NCBI RefSeq assembly: GCF_963576675.1
Contig: NC_088919.1
Coordinates: forward strand, 41,872,501 to 41,936,500
DNA: 64,000 bases
Direction: 5' to 3'
Origin: Euphorbia lathyris
Lineage: Eukaryota; Streptophyta; Magnoliopsida; Malpighiales; Euphorbiaceae
The notes beneath the pieces were generated by a model that saw only the letters and a list, made by a program, of their open reading frames with translations, had not been told where the DNA came from and did no database searches. Positions 1 to 11,862 of this stretch are shown piece after piece. Positions within the stretch are counted from its first letter, which is position 1; every line of letters begins with the position of its first letter. The translations under genes were made by a program, and so were the position numbers.

Positions 1-480
1 TTCTTCTTTCTTCCTCCATTTCCTCTTCTTCTTTCTTCCTCCATTTCCTCTTCTTCTTCCTCTCTTCTCTTTCTTCTTTCTTCTTCTTTCTTCCTCCAGT
101 TCCATTTCCTCTTCTTCTATTCTTCTTTTAAATATGGAAATTCCAGAAATATGGAATTTCCAGATTTCTGAAAATTTCAGATTTCTGGAATTTTTAGAAT
201 TAAAAAAATTATAAGAAAAACAAAAAAAATAGGAAGAAGAAGAGAAGAGAGGAGGAAGAAGAAGAAGAAGAAGAAGAAGAAGCGAGGAAAAACTAAAAAA
301 AAATTAAAAAACTGAATTTCCTAAATTACCCTTGTGTCACGTCAGCTTTTTAACAGAATTCTTGTCGTCTCCTTTGTTTGTGTAATAGTGTCAACCATGA
401 GGTCCTGTTTGAAAAAAAAATACCACAGGTACCACATCACAAATCGGCCAAACCATAAAGTAGTTATTTGTAATTAACCC
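1..480. mobile_element. Right part of a truncated foldback element
   Basis: A pyrimidine-rich TTC/TCC tract (1-125) is followed by a degenerate palindromic tract built on TTCCAGAAAT (about 130-205), a purine-rich GAA tract (about 230-290) and then a unique arm ending near 480 with TAATTAACCC. The same order is seen in the complete foldback element at 49595-50769, whose arms also contain the phrase for 'accept/deny' type ends such as a CCACAGG segment close to the tip. The left arm lies outside the window, so the TSD cannot be tested. I infer a non-autonomous Mutator-like foldback element. No coding sequence is present. Confidence 0.55.
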
Positions 481-676
481 TAATTGTATCTGAATATTGT
501 TTGAATACTTGTTTTATCTTACCATTACCATTTCATTCTTAAGAATTCATAAATGCTCTGGATCAGTTTAGGAGTAGATTAGCATAAACACAACTCAAAT
601 CAACTTATCACCGCCTAAATAACGATCGAAAACTGAGTAATCCGGTACTTGCGGTATAAATCATGTGGATTCGATA
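481..676. other. Short intergenic spacer
   Basis: AT-rich DNA between the truncated foldback element and the LINE. I see no gene or recognisable regulatory site. Confidence 0.6.
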
Positions 677-694
677 CCTGGACTTCTCTAGATT
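677..694. repeat. LINE target-site duplication, copy 1
   Basis: The 18-bp word CCTGGACTTCTCTAGATT is repeated exactly at 6388-6405. The two copies bracket the LINE, and a T-run (the poly(A) tail seen from the plus strand) follows this copy directly. Confidence 0.92.
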
Positions 695-714
695 TTTTTT
701 AATGAAAGAATACT

Positions 715-3700
715 TTATTGGCTGATATCAGCAAAAAGAATAGATGACAAAAAAGGAGGGGTACAATACCACTCGCTACGAACAGACAAAGAACTGACAT
801 CTCTAGCTAAGCTATGAGCCGCACAGTTCGCTGAACGTTTAACAAAGGAGATAGAAATATTATCTAACTCGCTAATCAAAACAATACAATCTCTAATAAT
901 ATCTGAAAAATACGAATTCGTTTGAGTTTTTTGGTTAATCGCATGTGCCACCGTCAAGCAATCCGTTTGGATGTTGATGTCTTTGTAGTTGCTTCCTTTC
1001 AGCCACGATAATGCCTCCTTGACCGCCATTGCTTCTGCCGTTGCTGGATCGTAGAAGCCATTTAACGCACCATGTCTTGCGAATAAGCAGGTGCCACGAT
1101 CATCACGTAACACAAACCCGAATGAACAGTACCCTTCGTCGTTGAAGATCCCTGCATCCGTATTACACGCAAAACATCCTTCTGGAGGATAGCTCCATAC
1201 TAGGTCATGGCTCGTGTTTGTAGGATCTGTACTCATACGAACTGTCCGAGCCTCTCGCCATTTCGCACTCTCTTTATCAGCCATTCGAACGAGTCCCGCT
1301 GGCTGTGCATTTTTGTGGCTCCATACTTGATTATTCCTATTTTCCCAAATCACCCATACCAAATAAAAAATATTGTCCCGCCCTTGCTGGTTTATATCAG
1401 TAATTACCTCTTCAATCCAAGTCCTTACATTAGGTGCCGAATCCATTCTGTAATCTCCAAAATACGAATACCATGCCTGTCTAACGGTTTGACAGTGAAA
1501 CAAAGCATGGTTTTCATCTTCGTTATATGTATTGCACAGCGGGAAGATTGGCGACAAGCTACTATGTCGGGCCACTAGATTGCTCAAAACTGGAATACAA
1601 CCTGATAACAAACACTACAATAAGTTCTTGACTTTATGTGGTACCTGTAGTTTCCAGAGGTTGTTCCAAGTAGTCGCTAAAATATCCGGTTCAGAGAGAG
1701 CAGATCTTGTCAAAGTACGATACTCAAATTTGACAGAATATAGTCCCGATTTGTCAAAACCCCATAGCCAACTGCCATCCTCAGCAAGGTCCTGTCTTGG
1801 AATAGACATAATCAGGCGCTGGTCCCTATCATTAAAAAGGAGCTCGATAGTTTGTCTGTCCCATTTTCCATCAACATACATCAGATCACTTACAGTACCA
1901 GAGGCTAATACAGATACCAAAGGGCTGGTTATGAATGGATTTTGCTCGTCAAGAAGCCAGGCTTCGTTCCAAATTTGAGTTGAGAGACCGTTGCCGATCT
2001 TCCGTCGCAGGCCCTGTGTAATTATATTTTGCCATGTGTTAATGCTGCGTCATACAAAAGAGGGGTTGTGTCCAATTTCAGCCTCCCGAAAGTCCTTCCT
2101 TGGGTAATAACAAGCTTGAAGAACTCGTGCTACCAGAGAATTCAGATGCTGTATTAGCCTCCAAGCCTGTTTTGCCAGTAAAGCTTTGTTGAATTCACGG
2201 AGTCGACGGAATCCCAGCCCTCCCATACATTTAGGCTCACATAGTCTGTCATATCTCATCCAGTGTATACCTATTTCAGAATTGCTGTTTGACTTCCACC
2301 AGAACCTATTCAGCAGATGTTGCACTTCCTCGCAGAATTGGGTAGGTAGTAGGAATATACGCATGATATATGTAGGGATTGACTGGAGAACCGATTTTAT
2401 TAAGATTTCCTTACCAGCTCTTAAGAGAAATTTCTCCTTCCAGTTGTTAATTCTGTTCCTTATCCTCTCCTTCAGAAAGCCGAAAGTGTGAGTTCTGTTT
2501 CTACCCACCGCCGCCGGAGCACCCAAGTAGAATCCCAGGTCTTCAGTTTCAATGACTCCCAACATCGAACTAGTAGCCTCTTTATCCAATGGGTTTGTAT
2601 TTAAGCTGAATAATAAAGTAGACTTTTCAAAGTTAATACACTGACCTGAAGCTTCCTCATACGTTTGCAGACATTGCTTAATGGTAGTAGTTTCAGTTAC
2701 AAATGCTCTGAAGAAGAGGTAGTTGTCGTCAGCGAAGAATAAATGAGATACCGGTGGGGCAGATTTAGCTACTTGGCATCCGTGAAGCAAACCGACCCGC
2801 TCTTTAGCTTGTAATAATGAAGACAGCCCTTCAGCACAAATAAGAAATAAGAATGGACTCAATGGATCCCCTTGTCTCAATCCCCTAGTAGGGATAATTG
2901 GCCCCAGCTCCCTGTTATCATGGTAAATTTTATACGTTACTGATTCGACACACATTTTCAACCAAGCAATCCATTTATCAGTGAAACCCATCTTGGCCAG
3001 CATACTCCATAGAAACTTCCACTCAACCCGATCGTACGCCTTACTCATGTCTAGCTTGAGAGCTGTTGTACCCTGTTTACCTTGCCTTTTGTTCATCAGA
3101 TGGTGGATTACCTCATAGGCTACAATGACGTTGTCTGAAATTAACCGTTCTTTGAGAAAAGCACTCTGATTAATTGATATAACTGATGGGAGGACTTTCT
3201 TGAAGCGAGTAGCAAGCATCTTGGATATAATTTTTAAAAGTATGTTGCACAGAGCAATTGGATGGAGATCCGTCACACGGTCGACATTTGGCTTCTTAGG
3301 AATGAGAATGATAAGTGTATCATTTAAAGAGGGAGGTAACTGTACTTTTTCAAGAGCTGAAAGGCAGCAAGAGATAATATCGGAACCAATTATACTCCAG
3401 TACCTTTGAAAGAATGTCAGATTTAGCCCATCAGGCCCAGGGCTCTTGTCAGGATGCATGGAGAAGCAAGCTGCTTTTACTTCATCTGCTTCAAATGCTT
3501 TAATTAGTGTTTCATTATCCTCAATTCTGATCCGCTGTCTCACTGAGTTCAGAATTTCGTTAGCCTCACTCCCTGAACTGCTGAAGATTCCTTGAAAATA
3601 ATCTGTTAATTCATCTTCTAATCCGCTGCCCCAACCACATACCATGCCATTGTTGTTCCGCAGTTCAGACACCGAGTTCTTCTTCTTGCGTGAGGTTGCA

Positions 3701-4838
3701 TATGAGTGAAAGTACCGTGTGTTAGCATCACCTTCTTGTAGCCAATGTAGCTTTGCACGTTGTTTCCAGAAATCTTCTTCCTGCTGAAGAGTTTTAACAT
3801 ATTCTGTTTGTGTTACTCTGAATAACTCAGTCCCTTGTTGATCTGATCGATGCTGGTACTCCTCCATCTGGCGTCTAAGAGCAAAAGCTCAATGTTGCAG
3901 ACTCTTATTAAGGGATTTGCTTCAATTCTGTAAAGCCTCAGTGCATGCTTCAATTTTTTCGGATATCGACTTTCCCGCGTTTGCTTTCCACGTTGATCGA
4001 ATTATCGAGGAGCAGTTGCCTTCGCGAAGCCACTGATTCTCGAATCTGAACCTCTTGATTTGGGGAGCTTGAACCCAGGCTCTGAACTGTAAGACCAATG
4101 CTGAGTGATCCGAACACGCTGCTGGCTGATTCAGAAGAGTGGAGTGTCCAAAATTCTGCTTCCATGATGTATCACAACTGCCCGGTCTAGCCGCTCTTCA
4201 ATCCACCTATTTGTGCCTCTACCTGTTTCCCATGTGAATGAATAGCCCTTCATTGTCATACTGCACAGTTCACAATCTTCCAAAGCTGATTGAAACCCTT
4301 CTAGTAACCAATAAGCTCTTATAGGGCCTCCCCTTTTTTCAGACGAACTTATAATATCGTTGTAGTCACCAACACAACACCAAGGTTGTCTATCAGGTTT
4401 ATAAAGAGATCGTAAGAGCTGCCAAGAATCCTTTCTACGATTCCATTCTGGAAATCCATAGAAGCCAGTTAGTCTCCAGGGATTAAGATTTGCCATTGTA
4501 ACCTGTGCATCAATGAAATTCTGTGAAGCAGATGAGATGACCATGTTGACACTACTTCGCCACATTAGGGCAATACCACCCCCATGCCCACTTTCATCAA
4601 CAATAAACTGATTTTCAAAACCTAATTTTTTACATACCAGTAGAACCTTAGCCTCTTTAATCATAGTTTCCATGAGAAAGATGATCAAAGGCTTGTGGAC
4701 ACGAACCAAGTCCTGGAGGACATTTACTGTACGGGGGTTGCCCAGGCCCCGACAGTTCCAACTGATGAGACTCATGCTCCTGGGCGAACCTGTTCGCCAG
4801 GTCTCGCCTCTCCTCCGAATTTTAGTTGTTCGGGACAA
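715..4838 (-). pseudogene. LINE ORF2 (endonuclease, reverse transcriptase, RNase H), broken
   Basis: Endonuclease/exonuclease/phosphatase domain at 4838-4131, with WNCRGLGNPR near its N terminus, a glutamate in METM, and a GDYND motif; the likely true start is the methionine at about 4776. The frame shifts near 4165 into 4165-3950. Reverse transcriptase occupies 3867-2050, with the FADD catalytic motif at about 2735 and LRQGDPLSPFLF upstream. After a stop at about 2050 the zinc-binding domain (1920-1615) and RNase H (1611-715, with NTDAG, AEA and TDC acidic positions) continue in other frames. The product would nick target DNA and copy the element RNA in the nucleus. At least three frame breaks make this a pseudogene. 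Confidence 0.9.
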
Positions 4839-4839
4839 C

Positions 4840-5865
4840 TCTGTTCAAAAGTCATCTGCTCCTCTGATGTACGCTACCTTTTTGGATCAATAATAAGGGT
4901 GTCATCAATTTCTGTACCTTGCCTAGGAATCCCGATCTTTATTATTTTATGCATCGGCCCTGTGTTACCACTTTGTTTTCCTGACCCGGTGCCCATATGT
5001 GCAGTCCCGCTGTCGCTGTTACCTTTATTTTTTGAACCATCCTATCCTGACATCTCAAACTTGATAGTATCTGCTTCTGCTTAAGGATCCCTTAACCATT
5101 CCTTACCTCGTTGTATGCCTGTTTTGCGCATTGAAGCTCTTAGCCAGCTTCCAAACTTTCTTTCAGCGGAGTAGTTACCACTATCAAACAGTGCTGGGCA
5201 GAACTTATCAGCATGCCCTATATGCCACAGAAAAAGCAGAATTGGGGAAGACATTCATATCTTACGTTAACCCAAAGCCATTCTCCACCGCTCCTTTTTA
5301 TCTTCTGACCCGGTTTGATGGGTTTGCGTACATCCAGTGTAATTTTCACCCGAAGGAAGCTTCTTCGAAGGCCTGTGAAGTTCTTGGGATCAGCTTCCAC
5401 AAACCGTCCTAGCTCATTACCGATCGGCTTGAAAACAACTTCTGTCTAAAACCCCATAGGCAGGTCTGAGATTTGAATCCAGATAATAAGGTCTGTTAGG
5501 GTTGGGTGTAATGGTTGTTCTGTGAGCCCAAGCTGCTTAACAATAAGAAGATTCTGATTAAACGTCCAAGGGCCATGATTGAGTACCCGAAGCATGTCAA
5601 GTTCGTGGAAGAACTGGAACAAGTATCTCGCTTCCATATCTGTTTCAGTGATGGTCACACCTTTCACTGGTTGCCAAATAGCAGCTAAGGTTGTTTTCAT
5701 GGACTCAAAATGTGTAGCCTTGATTGCTAGGAATTGGCCAACTATAAAGTAGTTTCGATCCCGTACTCCTCGTTGCAGAGCCTCCTCGGCAATCTCCAGA
5801 CCTTCGTCTTCACTGTTGAGGCATAGCTGTGCATATTCCTCCGCCAAACCTTTGTTTTTTTCCAT
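4840..5865 (-). pseudogene. LINE ORF1 (DUF4283 / zinc-knuckle RNA-binding protein), broken
   Basis: Starts at 5865 (MEKNKGLAEEYAQ). The first 139 residues (to 5446) look like the DUF4283 domain common in plant LINE ORF1 proteins, including a GPWTFNQNLLIVKQ segment. An in-frame stop then interrupts, and the same reading resumes at 5400-5218 with a KPGQKIK segment leading into CFFCGI, the first half of a zf-CCHC_4-type knuckle; its second half lies past another break. Such proteins bind the element RNA as a chaperone-like coat. The coding relic runs to the start of ORF2 near 4840, the usual close ORF1/ORF2 spacing. Confidence 0.8.
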
Positions 5866-6387
5866 CTTATCGATGCCGTCTTAATTACTGAATTTTGTTC
5901 GAATCGACCGGTTAAACAATTATTAACAAGGTCAGGCAGTGTGGAGTGTAATGAGGGGGTTTAGGATTTTCTAGGTTGATAATCGGATCCGCAGAGACGA
6001 CTACTTGGGGGTGAGAGTCAGAAGTAATTGAACGATTACTCGTTGATGCGTTTATGTGAGGGGCTAATTGAGAGGTTTAGGTTTTGTGGTTTGGGGATAG
6101 GTTTGGCTGAGTCGGTAATCTTGAGGAAGGGGATCGGTATAATTGAATGAAATTCCAGAAAACGGGTTGTACGAGAAAAGGGTTAAAAGGATTTAGGTCT
6201 GTGTAGGAGGGGAGCAGGGCGTCAATCGATTTGTTTGGGGTGCTGATTTAGTGAAGGATTTGCAGGTTAGGGTTCATCTTAGAGAAGATGAAATACATCT
6301 CAACAGAGAAGACTAAGATGATGGATTCTATCCGATTGGATTGTACTTAGATAAAGTAATTATATGAGAAATCTGAATCAGACCCAT

Positions 6388-6405
6388 CCTGGACTTCTCT
6401 AGATT
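6388..6405. repeat. LINE target-site duplication, copy 2
   Basis: Exact second copy of CCTGGACTTCTCTAGATT, at the 5' edge of the minus-strand LINE. Confidence 0.92.
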
Positions 6406-6559
6406 GATTACTTGATAATGAGAGAGTATACTCATCTCTTAGTAAGCCTTTGAGGGTCAATTCAGGCTTATCAGTGGGCCATGGAAGGCCCATTTGTGTA
6501 ATATGTGCTTGATTACAGATTCCTCATCATAAAGTAGGAGAATATATTAATAAGTTACT

Positions 6560-6885
6560 AAGGTGTCGTTTGGTTCATAGAATGAAATAGTTATTCTCAA
6601 GAAATAGAATGAGAATGAATAAAATAATAATTATTACTATGTTTGGTTAAATGAATGAGATAAAATGAAATAACTAATTTTTTTATTTAAAGACATCATT
6701 ACCCACAAGTATAATTTTTTATTTGTTTTAAAATTTAATTCTTAGCATTAATCATTCAAATATTTAATATATATTATTTAAAAAAAACATAAAAACTAAA
6801 TAAAATGAGAAAGAAAAGGTGAAAATGGAAAAGAAATAGTTATTCTATATGTCCTCTCTATTCCATGCCATGCAATGCATCAATT
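6560..6885. mobile_element. MITE-like remnant
   Basis: Begins with GGTGTCGTTTGGTTC, followed by repeats of GAATGAAATAGTTATTC and TGTTTGGTTAAATGAATGAG. The right part again holds GAAATAGTTATTC and CTATTCCATGC. This is the look of a hAT- or Harbinger-type MITE, but the right terminal repeat is degraded and I cannot define a TSD. Confidence 0.4.
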
Positions 6886-7296
6886 AAGTCACTTTAGCTG
6901 GATTCAACTATCATCTAACATAGTGAGTCAAACAGAAGTCAAATTTATTGTTTTAATTTTTTCGATTCATTCAAAATCGTCTTTATTTTCATTCATGTCA
7001 TGAGAAGATTCGTTATTGTCATTCATGTCGTGAGAAGATAATAAATCAAGGGCTAATTATTAATCTAGTTCATTTGAAAAGGTCCATTAATGACCTACTT
7101 TGCTTCCATCTCATCAAATTATATACTTTCATCCATTTTGAACAAAAATACCCATATTTCAATTTACCTTCTTCCTCAGACTCTCAACATCTTCTTCGTC
7201 ATCCCAAACCAACGAAAGCGGCATTACCGCCAAGTCTAGAGAGAGAAAAAACTGTGGTTTATAAAAAGAGAAAGAAAAGATTATGAAGTTCCATTT
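6886..7296. other. AT-rich spacer
   Basis: No gene recognised. It contains a short direct repeat of ATTCATGTC.TGAGAAGAT (about 6991 and 7021). Confidence 0.5.
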
Positions 7297-7447
7297 CAAA
7301 AATGGTATCGTTTCGATTTCCTCCATTTTTTTTCGCATTTGTGACGAAAGTTGTCGCATCTGGGACAAAATTACTTCTATCGCAGTTGCGACATCACAGA
7401 TGCGACAAAAATTGAGAAAAATGGAGGAAATTGAAACGATACTATTT
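7297..7447. repeat. Hairpin with about 35-bp arms
   Basis: The left arm (about 7299-7333, containing GGTATCGTTTCGATTTCCTC) is nearly the reverse complement of the right arm (about 7413-7444, containing GAGGAAATTGAAACGATAC). The loop of about 80 bp carries a second, looser pair of GTCGCATCTG-type words. The overall shape is a small foldback element or a miRNA-precursor-like stem. No mature small RNA can be assigned from sequence alone. Confidence 0.55.
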
Positions 7448-8417
7448 TCTTCCACATAATTCTTCTTCTTCACCACTAAAAAAAATCAAAACCACGTCTA
7501 AATCCTCCATATAATCAACCACTGAAACAACCAGAAAATCAAGAAATAAAACTCAACCATGGCAACTCCATCCAAGGAAACTCAGATCAATCATCAGCCG
7601 GAGGTGGAGGAACGCCGATGAATGGCAAGAAATTTATCAACAGCAACCGTATCTGGTTTATTCTCCGGCAGAGAAGCGGAGTAATAATCCTTTAAACCCT
7701 TTCAGTTGAAACGAAGAAAGAAGAAGATAAAAATATCTAATTTGATAAGATGGAAGCAAAATTCTTTTCAGATTTATTCTTTTGGATGGATAAAATCCAC
7801 TACAGATTTAATATTATAGATAAAATCTACTACAGATGTCAGTGTACCCGTTAGATGGATTGATAGAATATGTTATGATGTGAAATTATATTCATATATT
7901 TGCTAGATGTTTTACTTTTATTAGAATCTTTTGTTATGAAAAGTATTAATAGGATAACATTAAGATTAAAATTAGTTTATGTTTCTTTGGATTGGAAAAG
8001 GATAAAACACCAAAAATGTCTGGTAAAAAGTGTTCCTTTTTTTCTTATTTTGCAGAATGTAAAAAGCACAAGGTAGGTTTAATCAAGAAAAAACACATAC
8101 ACACAAAAGGTATTAACTTATATAACTATAAAATTCAAATGCCCCCGCCTACAAATTGAAATCAAAGGTGCTCTTCCACCTACAGGCTACTACAATTATA
8201 ACATCAAGTTATGTACAGCAGTTGCTGCTTAATGCTTACAACAAACTTGGTCAAGTAAACTTTATATACAGAGAGAGCTGCAGATACCTATATGAACAGA
8301 CAGACAACATCACAACATTCCTCTACAAAATAAAATCTACATCTCATCTCCATTCTATCAAAATATACGTTAGTCGGAACCAGAACCGTGTTCAAATGCT
8401 TTGATGCATTTCTAAAC
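7448..8417. other. Spacer downstream of the RING gene
   Basis: AT-rich. It includes the 3' flank of the RING gene, where the 3' untranslated region should lie on the minus strand; I could not fix the poly(A) site. A short reading frame at 7560-7621 (MATPSKETQINHQPEVEERR) looks coding-like but stops at once and has no convincing continuation. Confidence 0.45.
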
Positions 8418-11094
8418 TCAACCATCTAATAAAGGCTGAGCAGCAGCCAAATCCCTAACCCGTTGGGTGAGTCGCCGTCTCCTATATATGCCAACCAAAC
8501 GCAGGACAAGAACAAGAGCAATAGCAGCATAATCAAACAGTCTAACTATTCCCAGACCTCCTGTGTATCAGCAGCCAGCAAATCTAGGTCAGATGGTGAG
8601 CGAAATTAAGGATCTAAATCATGAGTATCTGATCCTTCTTACCATAATTTTTACTATAATTCAAAACGCAATATCAAGTGCTTTCTTTGTTGGGTTCTTT
8701 TCTTTTGGGTACTTTGTCCTTCTGAATGTTAGATCAATTCATCCAATGGGTTTCATTAATAAAGTTTTATTTTGTAAAAAACCAAACTAACAATGTCACC
8801 ACCCAATATAAATGAGCATGGTACAGTATAAATGATATAAAAGTTTGAACATCGGAAGTCAGAAATAGTATATGGATGCAGTTAATCTTAAGTTATTTAT
8901 ATGGGTGATTTAGAGGCAACAACAATAAAAGAAAACCTATACAAATAAATGATGCAAGTATAAGTTCTGGCAAGAGGAAAACTCACCAGTAGGAATGAAG
9001 TTAAAAGGAGTGGCAGCATACAAGACACTAAGCATCATCTGCAAAAAATAAGAGACGATCAGAGTTATACCAGAAGAGAATTCAGTGATGTTGTTGGACT
9101 ACTATACTACAACGTTATTAAACTCCATTGATTCTCTTGTCACATCCTTGACAACTGATACTTTGTGGGACATTTAAATAAGGTAGACTTGTTACTTTAA
9201 AACTATGTATCAACATGATGATCTACTGTTTTATGCAATTTATATATCCAAGATCTGATTTTGAAAGATCAGGTAGTCTAGATTGGCATAGCAAATTCTT
9301 GGTGAAAGAACTCAGCTAGAACCTGTGGAAATCTTTTATCATTTCATCGGAAAAAAGGAACTGAACTTACCGCACAAAGGCGCATTTCATGAAGGTAGGA
9401 ATCGGGTCTATCTGGATCCATCATTTGGTGAAAGATCCTCTTGATGAATAATGGTGACTCACGCACTTTCTGCCCAGAGGATACATCACAGACCCATTAG
9501 AAAATACATTTAAGGGGGGGAAAAAGGCATCCTAGGGTTGTAATAGCTTCCTTGTTTTAAAATGTAGAAAAGGGATAGAACGATTTAAAGAACAGTATTT
9601 GAATTAATGCTGTATAATATATAAATAATGTACTTTTTTTTTTGCAGATACATCAAAATTGATTGATTCTGGAAAAACAGGACCGATTAGATAAGCAAAA
9701 AATTTGGGCAAAAGATCTTTACAAAAAAAGGAAGATTATAGAAAATTCATATATTTTATCAAAAAGGAAAAAGATATACAGCATGTATATAACCAAATGA
9801 ATAAGCACATATCAAGTGGCTAAATAATATAAAAAAATTCACTGATAAAGAAGCATATCGTTCCTATTATCAAAAGAAAAAAAAAGAGTTCAGAGAGAGA
9901 ACATATCACCTAGCTTATGAAGAAATAAATTAGAGCTCATAAAGCAGATTAACTTGTAGTCCTACCTGAACAAGACCAAGTGCACCTCCAACAAAGAGAC
10001 GGTTGTACCTGTGAACATTTTCCAAAACTTTGGTAACTTCTTCCTCTTGCCGGGTATATAATGACGTCTCCGGTGTCAACTTGGTGATGCTAGAAGTGCA
10101 CATTGGACACTTGCAGGGCTTAGATGCTGCAGAATAATTCCAATATTGCAGAATGCAACTGCCTGGACAGGAAAAAACAATACAAAAAATTTGGACAATA
10201 GCCAGTCAAACGGGAGCTGCAATAATATGTTGTCCACACAAATGCAGATATAGAAGGTTTTGCATAGTTCATGAAAAATCAGTAATCAAGAAATGGCAAG
10301 GATAAATTCTTTGGTTATAACAGAATCAAACAAACACAGATTCTTTATCCCACAAAGTTAAGAGAGAATGACTATGCATATACATAATTTTTCCAAATGA
10401 TCTATCCGAGAATCTTATCTCCGTTGACATTTTATAGCTGCTATAAGGAACACTTTGTTTCCCCTCTTTGGGAAAAGAATAATCTATTCTAGTTCTAGAG
10501 TCCCCAGTGACAAATTGAAAACGATGCAAAAGAAATGCACCAAATATAAAATAGAATCACGCAAACCAACAGCCAAATTTTTACTCACTGACCAACAGAA
10601 CCCTTGGAATAGCAATAATTTTCTCTTCTTTCTCCAACCAAACAAAAATGCCAAAGTTAAAACCCCAGGGGAAGAAATAAATTAATGGAGAAGCTATAAT
10701 TTAAATTAAAAATTACCAAACCATGAATAAATCAACTAAGAAAAGCAAAAAGAGTAGCAATAAGAACAATAGTAAAAAGAAAACGAAGAAACAAACCGCA
10801 AAACCAATGGTTGCAATTGGCTCTACAAGCAACAGTGAAAACACCAAAGCAGATGGGGCAGCAATCATCAAGTGGAGGGCCACCTAGACGGTCACCGGCA
10901 GCATCGACGGGGTTTCCCTCGATCTGCATCGTCATATCTCCAGCTCCTCCGTCATTTACATCAATAATACCGTTGTGAATCGATGAAGTTTCTCCGTTGT
11001 TAACGACGGCATTCGATTTACGCTTCCTGATGCCGGCGCATCTCAATTTTTCCTTCATTCCCTGAGCCAGACGCGTTCTCCATGTTTCTTCCAT
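8418..11094 (-). CDS. RNF170-like RING-type E3 ubiquitin ligase, five exons
   Basis: Exons on the minus strand: 11094-10797, 10162-9966, 9469-9371, 9038-8987 and 8560-8418. All introns are GT-AG and the phases (1, 0, 0, 1) join into 789 bp, 262 residues plus stop. The RING starts at about residue 79 with CPIC, continues CRANCNHWFCG across the first splice and SCILQYW in exon 2, and ends with CKCPMC. The C-terminal part (residues about 160-250) has LFVGGALGLVQ, MMDPDRPDS, YAATPFNFIPTG and the hydrophobic helix YAAIALVLVLRLVGIY followed by RRRR, matching the DUF1232-containing tail of RNF170 proteins. Animal RNF170 is an endoplasmic-reticulum membrane ligase; membrane location here is inferred from the hydrophobic segments. 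Start chosen as the first ATG, ahead of a basic, variable N terminus. No defects seen. Confidence 0.9.
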
Positions 11095-11280
11095 TCGTTT
11101 TCATTTTTTCAACTCAAAACATTTTATTTATTGGAATTAAATGAGACTTGAGAGCTGAGGCTCTGGGTAGGTGCGGAGTTTCCGGTTTGGTTTCTTTTTC
11201 AGCTTCTCAGCCTACACAAACCCGGTTCGGTTCCTTAGTACTATTTCAGTCTTATCCAACGGCCCCCAGTTTTTCTTTTA
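11095..11280. other. Upstream region of the RING gene
   Basis: Should contain the 5' untranslated region and promoter of the minus-strand RING gene. No clear TATA box is visible. Confidence 0.45.
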
Positions 11281-11793
11281 GGGTTAATACATCATTTGCC
11301 CCATGAACTTGTCCAAAAAGCTTGATTTGTCCCCTGAGCTTTCAAAGTGTTCCGATTGCTCCCTAAACTTGCAAAAAATATTCAGTTAGCCCTTTGAACT
11401 TGCGTAAAATGTAATCAATTGATCACTCGATCGTAAAAAAGTAAGTTAAATGCGGAAGATGTATTCCACGAGTCTTATAAAAAGTAAAACGACCAAAATC
11501 GAAATATACGATTCTAATATTAGAGAAGACAAGTTGTATAGTTGAGCAAACAATAACTTCATTTTTAATCTATTTTTTAATTATGCAATAACATTCTAAG
11601 ATACGTGGAATACATCTTCCGCATTTAACTTACTTTTTTACGACCGAGTGATCAATTGATTACGTTTTACGCAAGTTCAGGAGGCTAACTAAATATTTTT
11701 TGCAAGTTCAGGGGGCTATCGGAACACTTTGAAAGTTCGGGGGGGCAATCAAGCTTTTTGGACAAGTTCAGGAGGCAAATGATGTATTAAGCC
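11281..11793. mobile_element. Foldback element with about 185-bp terminal inverted repeats
   Basis: The left arm (11281 to about 11470) begins GGGTTAATACATCATTTGCC and its near reverse complement ends the element at 11793 (GATGTATTAAGCC). Both arms carry the same series of words, such as AAAAAGCTTGATT, CACTTTGAAAG and GTGATCAATTGAT. A short AT-rich loop separates them. It is non-coding. I did not find a clean TSD, so the family (Mutator-like foldback) is inferred from similarity of design to the other foldbacks here. Confidence 0.75.
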
Positions 11794-11862
11794 TATATAA
11801 TTTTTTTTCTTATAAGAAAAATCTCTCATTTCGGTACTTTTGAGAAATGGAAGATTATAAAA

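Larger units (their letters stand above)
695..6387 (-). mobile_element. L1-type non-LTR retrotransposon (LINE), full length but decayed
   Basis: A 5.7-kb element on the minus strand, bounded by perfect 18-bp TSDs. From 5' to 3' on its own strand it has a leader of about 520 bp, ORF1 (DUF4283-like domain then a zinc knuckle), ORF2 (endonuclease, reverse transcriptase, zinc-binding reverse-transcriptase-associated domain, RNase H) and a short poly(A) seen as T6 at 695-700. This order, including the C-terminal RNase H, is that of plant L1-clade LINEs. Both ORFs carry stops and frameshifts, so it cannot move by itself. The perfect TSD indicates a complete, single target-primed insertion rather than a composite. 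Confidence 0.93.

Noticed and set aside
1207..1978. Plus-strand frames of 123 and 148 codons
   Set aside because: Antisense shadows of the LINE RNase H and zinc-binding domains.
7159..7476. 105-codon minus-strand frame
   Set aside because: Runs through the hairpin at 7297-7447; residues follow the inverted repeat rather than a protein.
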